17,300 nucleotides of DNA from Chloroflexota bacterium (GTDB taxonomy: Bacteria > Chloroflexota > Dehalococcoidia > Tepidiformales > Tepidiformaceae). The stretch lies in the NCBI GenBank assembly GCA_021823905.1, contig JAKALX010000021.1, positions 1 to 17,300 of the forward strand. The letters are read 5' to 3'. Below are positions 13,926 to 17,300 of this stretch, one piece after another. The notes under the pieces are model-generated. The model saw only the letters and a list, made by a program, of their open reading frames with translations, did not search any database and was not told the origin of the DNA. Each line of letters begins with the position of its first letter. The stretch's first letter is position 1. Made by a program: the position numbers and the translations under genes.

Positions 13926-15064
13926 GCGAACTTCACCCGCGGATCCAGAAGTGCGTAGCTCACGTCGACGAGGAGGTTGACCACCACAATCATGACGGCG
14001 ACGACCATGTTAACGCCGATGATGGCCGGGAAATCGCGGTTCGCGATGGAGACGAAAAGGTACTGTGCGACACCCGGAATCCCGAAGATCGCTTCCAGCA
14101 CCAGCGAGCCGCCGACGAGCACCGGGACCTGGAGGCCGATGACCGTGACCACGGGAATCAGGGCGTTCCGCATCGCGTGGCTGGAGATCACGCGGCGGCT
14201 GGTCAGGCCTTTCGCTCTCGCGGTGCGGATGTAGTCCTGCCGGAGCACTTCGAGCATTTGCGCGCGGGTGAGACGCAGCAGCGACCCCGAGAGTCCGACA
14301 CCAAGGATGACTGCCGGGACGAGGACCAACTGCAGGTTCTGCGCCGGGTTAGCCCAGAGATCGAGATACCGAACCGGAAATGAGTAGCTGTACCAGCGAG
14401 CGGCGAGGGCGATGATGATCGTCGCCATGAAGAACGAGGGGATAGCGAGCATGGCGATCGCGAAACCCCGCAACGCGTAATCCATCCAGCCGTCCTGGTT
14501 GACCGCGGAGAGCACGCCGAACGGCACCGCGATGCCGATCGAGACGAGCATCGCGACGATTCCCAGTTCCATGCTGACGGGGATGCGCCGCTTCAACTCC
14601 GCGCTCACGTCGCGGCCGCCGAGCACCGACTTGCCCAGGTCACCCCGCAGCGCGTCTCCCGCCCAGCTCGCCCATTGCTGGATGTAGTTTTTGTCGAGCC
14701 CCAGGCGCTGGCGGATTGCGTCCTTGTACGCGTTCAGCGAGACCGTGTTCTTCGCTGCCTGGCGTTGGGAATCCTTTGCCTGCGCGGGGTCGATGCCCTC
14801 CTTCTTGAGCTCCTGGTCGATGACGGCGTTCTCGGCTCGGGCGCGGTCCGTGAGCGAGGCTTTCGCGGGATCCTTCCCATCCGCCGCGAGGCGTTGGTCG
14901 GCCAACTCCTTGAATGCCGCCTGGCCGCCCTGCACTTCGCCGCCGGCCACGAGGATATCCACGGCGTCGGCCGGAAGAAGCCGCAAGAGCGCGGTTACAA
15001 GCAGCGACACCCCGACGAGGGTCGGGATCATGAGGATGATGCGACGAACGATGTACTGGGCCAT
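13922..15064 (-). CDS. ABC transporter permease, OppB/DppB family, with a long N-terminal insertion
   Basis: A 380-residue permease. It begins with the typical MAQYIVRRIILMIPTLVGVS helix. The ATPase-contact loop is YIRTARAKGLTSRRVISSHA (279-298) followed by MRNALIP, and the C-terminus is YALLDPRVKFA as in the family. Between the first helix and the GLDKNYIQQW stretch (122-131) there are about 70 extra polar residues (41-110, many Ala, Lys, Asp, Gln) absent from ordinary OppB proteins of 305-335 residues; these would lie outside the membrane and are probably helical. The ATG at 15064 follows GAGGGA at good spacing. The gene follows the binding-protein gene after a large hairpin and overlaps the OppC-like gene by 4 bases. 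Confidence 0.93.
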   Translation of the reverse strand: MAQYIVRRIILMIPTLVGVSLLVTALLRLLPADAVDILVAGGEVQGGQAAFKELADQRLAADGKDPAKASLTDRARAENAVIDQELKKEGIDPAQAKDSQRQAAKNTVSLNAYKDAIRQRLGLDKNYIQQWASWAGDALRGDLGKSVLGGRDVSAELKRRIPVSMELGIVAMLVSIGIAVPFGVLSAVNQDGWMDYALRGFAIAMLAIPSFFMATIIIALAARWYSYSFPVRYLDLWANPAQNLQLVLVPAVILGVGLSGSLLRLTRAQMLEVLRQDYIRTARAKGLTSRRVISSHAMRNALIPVVTVIGLQVPVLVGGSLVLEAIFGIPGVAQYLFVSIANRDFPAIIGVNMVVAVMIVVVNLLVDVSYALLDPRVKFA

Positions 15065-15088
15065 TCGCGTTCCCTCGCTCGTTGGCGG

Positions 15089-15129
15089 GCCGCGACCGCG
15101 CCGGGGTGGCTGCCCGGTGCGGTCGCGGC
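15089..15129 (-). repeat. Large intercistronic hairpin between binding-protein and permease genes
   Basis: GCCGCGACCGC (15089-15099) pairs perfectly with GCGGTCGCGGC (15119-15129). After one mismatch (C-A in the minus-strand RNA), a further five pairs (15101-15105 with 15113-15117) leave a 7-base loop. It starts 6 bases after the stop codon of the binding-protein gene, has no T-run, and ends about 24 bases before the permease start. Such hairpins (for example the malE-malF REP) protect the upstream mRNA so that binding protein is made in excess over permease. I infer the same role here. Confidence 0.65.
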
Positions 15130-15135
15130 GACGGC

Positions 15136-16923
15136 TTAGCCCTTCTTCACACGCTCGGCCGTGAAGTTGGCTTTCATGAGGGAGTCAGCCCCGTAGGCAT
15201 AGCCGGACTTGTGGTAGTAGTTTTCGACCCACGGTTGCACGTAAACCCAGCCCGCTGAGGCGTGGTACGGGACCATCAGGAACGTTTCGCTCATCTTCAC
15301 CTGGATGTCCTTGATGTACTTCACGCGCTCCGCGTTGTCGAGGATAGTCCGCTGCTTCAAGTACATCGCGTCGAGTTCCGGCTGCTCGGCGATCGGCGTC
15401 CCACCCCAGTTGTGGCGGGCCGACTTCGACCAGTAGTTCTGGAAGAAGATGTTGTCAGGATCCTGGGGGCCACCGACGATCGGGCCGCAGGCACAGCCGC
15501 CCTCCGGGATCTTGCCGAGGTAGATGGACTGGATGTACTGGCCGTATTCGACGTACGTGAGCTCGGCGTTGAAGCCGGCATCCTTGATCGTCGAGGCGAA
15601 GAGCTCCCACGCCTGCTGCGCCTCGGCTCCGTAGCGATCCACGTTCGCGTAGAGCTTGAAGTTCAGCGTGTCCGAGCCAGTGGCGGCCTTCAGGAGGGCT
15701 TTCGCCTCCGCGACGTTGCGCGTCCAGTACTTGCCCGTGGCGCCGTAGTCCTTGTTGTTGTCGCGCGGTGACAGGTAGTAGGGCGCGAGGCCCGGCGGGA
15801 TGAACGAGAAGTAGTTGCCCTTGCCCGTGCCGTCCTGGACCTTCAGGTAGCCATCGCGGTCGAGCGCCATCGAAAGCGCCTGGCGGACGCGGACGTCGTT
15901 CCACGGCTTGTTGTCGAAGTTGAAGTAGAACGCGCCCTCCGACGTGTTCTGGGGGAAGAAGTCCTTGCCCTTCGGGTCAAGCTTCGAGCGCGATTCCTTG
16001 TAGACCGCGCCCGAGAGCCCGGAGAGGTCGAGGTCTCCCGACTGCAACGCGGCCACCAGCCGTTGGGGGTCGGCCAGGGTGAGCGCCTCGATCTTGGCGA
16101 AAGCCGGTATCGGCGCGTCGAAATACGTGGGGTTCTTGTGCCCTGTGATCGCCACGCCCGATTCGAACTTGTCGAAGATCCATGGTCCCGTTCCAACCGG
16201 ATCCTTCTTCACCTGGTCGTTGCTGATGGTTTCGACAGGGATGAACCAGACCGCCTGGGACGACGCTGCATGGGTGACCAGGAATGGCGCGAACGCGGAT
16301 TTCAGCGTGATCTTGAGCGTCTTTTCGTCTGGCGCCTCAACCTTGTCGACGACCTGCTGCCAGCCGGGCGCATTTTGCGAGACCGCGAGGAATGCCTGGT
16401 ATGTCTTCACCCAGTCGCCGGCCGTGGCGGCTCGCCCGTTGAGCGGCGCCTTGTCCTGCCACTTGACGTTCGGCTTGAACGTGAAGACGTAGGTCGTCGG
16501 GTCGGGCTGCTCCCACTTCTGCGCGATATCGCCCTCGAGCTTCGTCTGGTCGTCGACAGAGATATTCGGCCCGGACTGACCGCGAAGCAGCCTGCTGTAA
16601 TAGAACGATGCTGGCGTCTGCGCCAGGTAGGTGAGGTTTTCGAACGGGTAGAGCGTTGGCGGGTTGCCCGAGGATTGGCCCGAGAACGGGAAGCGGGCCG
16701 TACCCCCCTGAGTTACCTGCGACGCGGATGGAGACGCCGCTGCGCTCGTGCCGGCAGTGGTTGGGGCTGCCGCGCTGGGCGTGGCTTTGTTGCTACTGCT
16801 GTCGCCGCCGCACCCGACGACCGCCAGCCCGGCGACCCCCGCGCCCGCGAGGCCCACACCGCCGAGGAATCGCCTTCTGCTCGCCCGCGACGACGCTTGA
16901 CGCTGCCAGTAGCCAGTTTCCAA
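15136..16923 (-). CDS. ABC transporter solute-binding lipoprotein, family 5 (peptide/nickel type)
   Basis: A 595-residue substrate-binding protein that captures ligand outside the cell and delivers it to the OppB/OppC-like permeases downstream. The N-terminus has a twin-arginine motif (ASRRRFLGG, 14-22), a hydrophobic core and a lipobox ending at Cys38, then an Ala/Ser/Thr/Pro linker to about residue 72. The mature part follows the family pattern: GDIAQKWEQPDPTTYVFTF, the VRQALSMALDRDGYL helix and KVQDGTGKGNYFSFIPPG. The start is TTG at 16923, supported by GGAGGA with a 7-base spacer; no ATG lies nearby. A CACG pair of cysteines (EGGCACGPIVGG) occurs in the C-terminal half. Ligand cannot be told from sequence; oligopeptides, nickel chelates or glycosides are all known for the family. 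Confidence 0.95.
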   Translation of the reverse strand: METGYWQRQASSRASRRRFLGGVGLAGAGVAGLAVVGCGGDSSSNKATPSAAAPTTAGTSAAASPSASQVTQGGTARFPFSGQSSGNPPTLYPFENLTYLAQTPASFYYSRLLRGQSGPNISVDDQTKLEGDIAQKWEQPDPTTYVFTFKPNVKWQDKAPLNGRAATAGDWVKTYQAFLAVSQNAPGWQQVVDKVEAPDEKTLKITLKSAFAPFLVTHAASSQAVWFIPVETISNDQVKKDPVGTGPWIFDKFESGVAITGHKNPTYFDAPIPAFAKIEALTLADPQRLVAALQSGDLDLSGLSGAVYKESRSKLDPKGKDFFPQNTSEGAFYFNFDNKPWNDVRVRQALSMALDRDGYLKVQDGTGKGNYFSFIPPGLAPYYLSPRDNNKDYGATGKYWTRNVAEAKALLKAATGSDTLNFKLYANVDRYGAEAQQAWELFASTIKDAGFNAELTYVEYGQYIQSIYLGKIPEGGCACGPIVGGPQDPDNIFFQNYWSKSARHNWGGTPIAEQPELDAMYLKQRTILDNAERVKYIKDIQVKMSETFLMVPYHASAGWVYVQPWVENYYHKSGYAYGADSLMKANFTAERVKKG

Positions 16924-17005
16924 CTTTGTCTCCTCCGAATTCCGAGTGCCATACGGCCTGGGCCAAGGCGTCGTTGTATCGACGCGACCAGCACTCTGGT
17001 ATAGA

Positions 17006-17019
17006 TGCTGGGCCCAGCA
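17006..17019. promoter_or_regulatory. Perfect 14-base palindrome upstream of the binding-protein gene
   Basis: TGCTGGGCCCAGCA is a perfect palindrome 83 bases upstream of the TTG start. It lies just downstream of a possible -35/-10 pair, where a repressor operator would be expected. No regulator is assigned. Confidence 0.35.
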
Positions 17020-17021
17020 CG

Positions 17022-17050
17022 TATTTCGCGGAATATACGGGATCTGTCAA
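17022..17050 (-). promoter_or_regulatory. Possible promoter of the transporter operon
   Basis: On the minus strand a perfect TTGACA (17050-17045) lies about 125 bases upstream of the binding-protein start. The -10 at 17-base spacing (GAAATA) is poor, so the promoter call rests mainly on the -35 box and position. Confidence 0.3.
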
Positions 17051-17081
17051 GACCTCATGGGAGCAGGACTTTAGCGAGCCT

Positions 17082-17300
17082 TCACCGGGCTGCGCCAAGT
17101 GCCCGCGGGCGCGATGAGGCTGGGTCAGGTGCAGGCGCCCGGCGAGCGGTCAGCCAGGCGCCTGCACCATCCGTCGACCGCTCGCCAGCCGCGATCGCGC
17201 GTGCGAAGTGGGCAAGTCCCGTGTGGCTCGCGGCGTGGTGGGCTGTCACGCCCACGGGCCACCCCTCGCGCGTGGTCGCCTTCCAGTGGCGGACGTTGCA
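17082..17300 (-). CDS. Possible 3' end of a gene entering from the right edge
   Basis: A frame is open for 72 codons from the right edge to a TGA at 17082-17084. The first 37 or so codons have about 90 percent G or C at third positions and read GWPVGVTAHHAASHTGLAHF then ARAIAAGERS, which looks protein-like. I do not recognise the family. After that the third-position bias falls and the frame crosses two long inverted repeats, so the real gene may end earlier in evolution or this may be non-coding. The opposite strand reads as an Arg/Gly/Ser-rich shadow. Nothing else gene-like is seen between 16924 and 17300. Confidence 0.33.
   Translation of the reverse strand, partial: CNVRHWKATTREGWPVGVTAHHAASHTGLAHFARAIAAGERSTDGAGAWLTARRAPAPDPASSRPRALGAAR
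17128..17186. repeat. Two interleaved perfect inverted repeats (A-B-A'-B' order)
   Basis: GGTGCAGGCGCC (17128-17139) pairs with GGCGCCTGCACC (17157-17168), and GGCGAGCGGTC (17141-17151) pairs with GACCGCTCGCC (17176-17186). The arms alternate, so the two hairpins cannot both form as simple stems. They would be either alternative structures or a pseudoknot. No T-run follows on either strand. Confidence 0.6.

Noticed and set aside
12738..13958. 406-codon open frame on the plus strand opposite the OppC-like gene
   Set aside because: Charged, low-complexity antisense shadow of a clear permease gene.
17128..17186. Full H-type pseudoknot with both stems complete
   Set aside because: Connecting loops of 1, 5 and 7 bases look too short to span stems of 11 and 12 pairs, so alternative hairpins or a DNA-level site are more likely.
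1..17300. tRNA, rRNA, CRISPR arrays, transposases and integrases
   Set aside because: No cloverleaf with conserved tRNA arms, no regularly spaced direct repeats and no recombinase motifs were seen in the window.

Overview
The window is a high-GC bacterial chromosome segment. Two Tat-type lipoproteins carry long Ala/Pro/Thr-rich linkers after the lipobox cysteine, and cytochrome c maturation uses the ResB/CcsA (System II) pair. Together these suggest a member of the Chloroflexota. This is inference from style, not a marker-gene assignment.

Left edge (1-1540): the N-terminal 213 codons of a biotin carboxylase run off the window. They are preceded by an orphan C-terminal scrap of a class III (CaiB/BaiF) CoA-transferase and a small unrecognised membrane protein, all on the minus strand. 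A strong hairpin lies between these and the next operon.

Centre (1541-12168): a respiratory and regulatory island. On the minus strand, an Fe-S protein with four [4Fe-4S] motifs, an NrfD-type quinone-binding membrane protein, an Ig-like membrane-anchored protein and a monohaem cytochrome c are translationally coupled by stop/start overlaps. A Tat lipoprotein with two cupredoxin domains follows. Further along the same strand is a NarL/LuxR-type response regulator overlapping a membrane histidine kinase that has a GAF-like domain with clustered cysteines. Diverging from the Fe-S gene on the plus strand are a second NarL-type regulator, ccsA and resB. The simplest reading is an orphan quinol:cytochrome c/cupredoxin oxidoreductase (NrfC-NrfD-like, with no molybdopterin, pentahaem or nitrite reductase subunit here) with its own sensors and its own cytochrome c maturation genes.

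Right part (12169-17300): a frameshifted, truncated remnant of a family 5 solute-binding protein on the plus strand, a candidate 40-residue membrane peptide, and a minus-strand peptide/nickel-type ABC importer operon (lipoprotein binding protein, then OppB-like and OppC-like permeases). No ATPase gene is in view. A large hairpin separates the binding-protein gene from the permeases. The right edge may hold the 3' end of another minus-strand gene and contains two interleaved perfect inverted repeats.

The main candidate for something undescribed is the NrfCD-cytochrome c module with an Ig-like subunit and a double cupredoxin. In both cupredoxin domains the position expected to hold the axial methionine is glutamine. 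Broken genes flank the central island on both sides, which suggests rearrangement or insertion at this locus.
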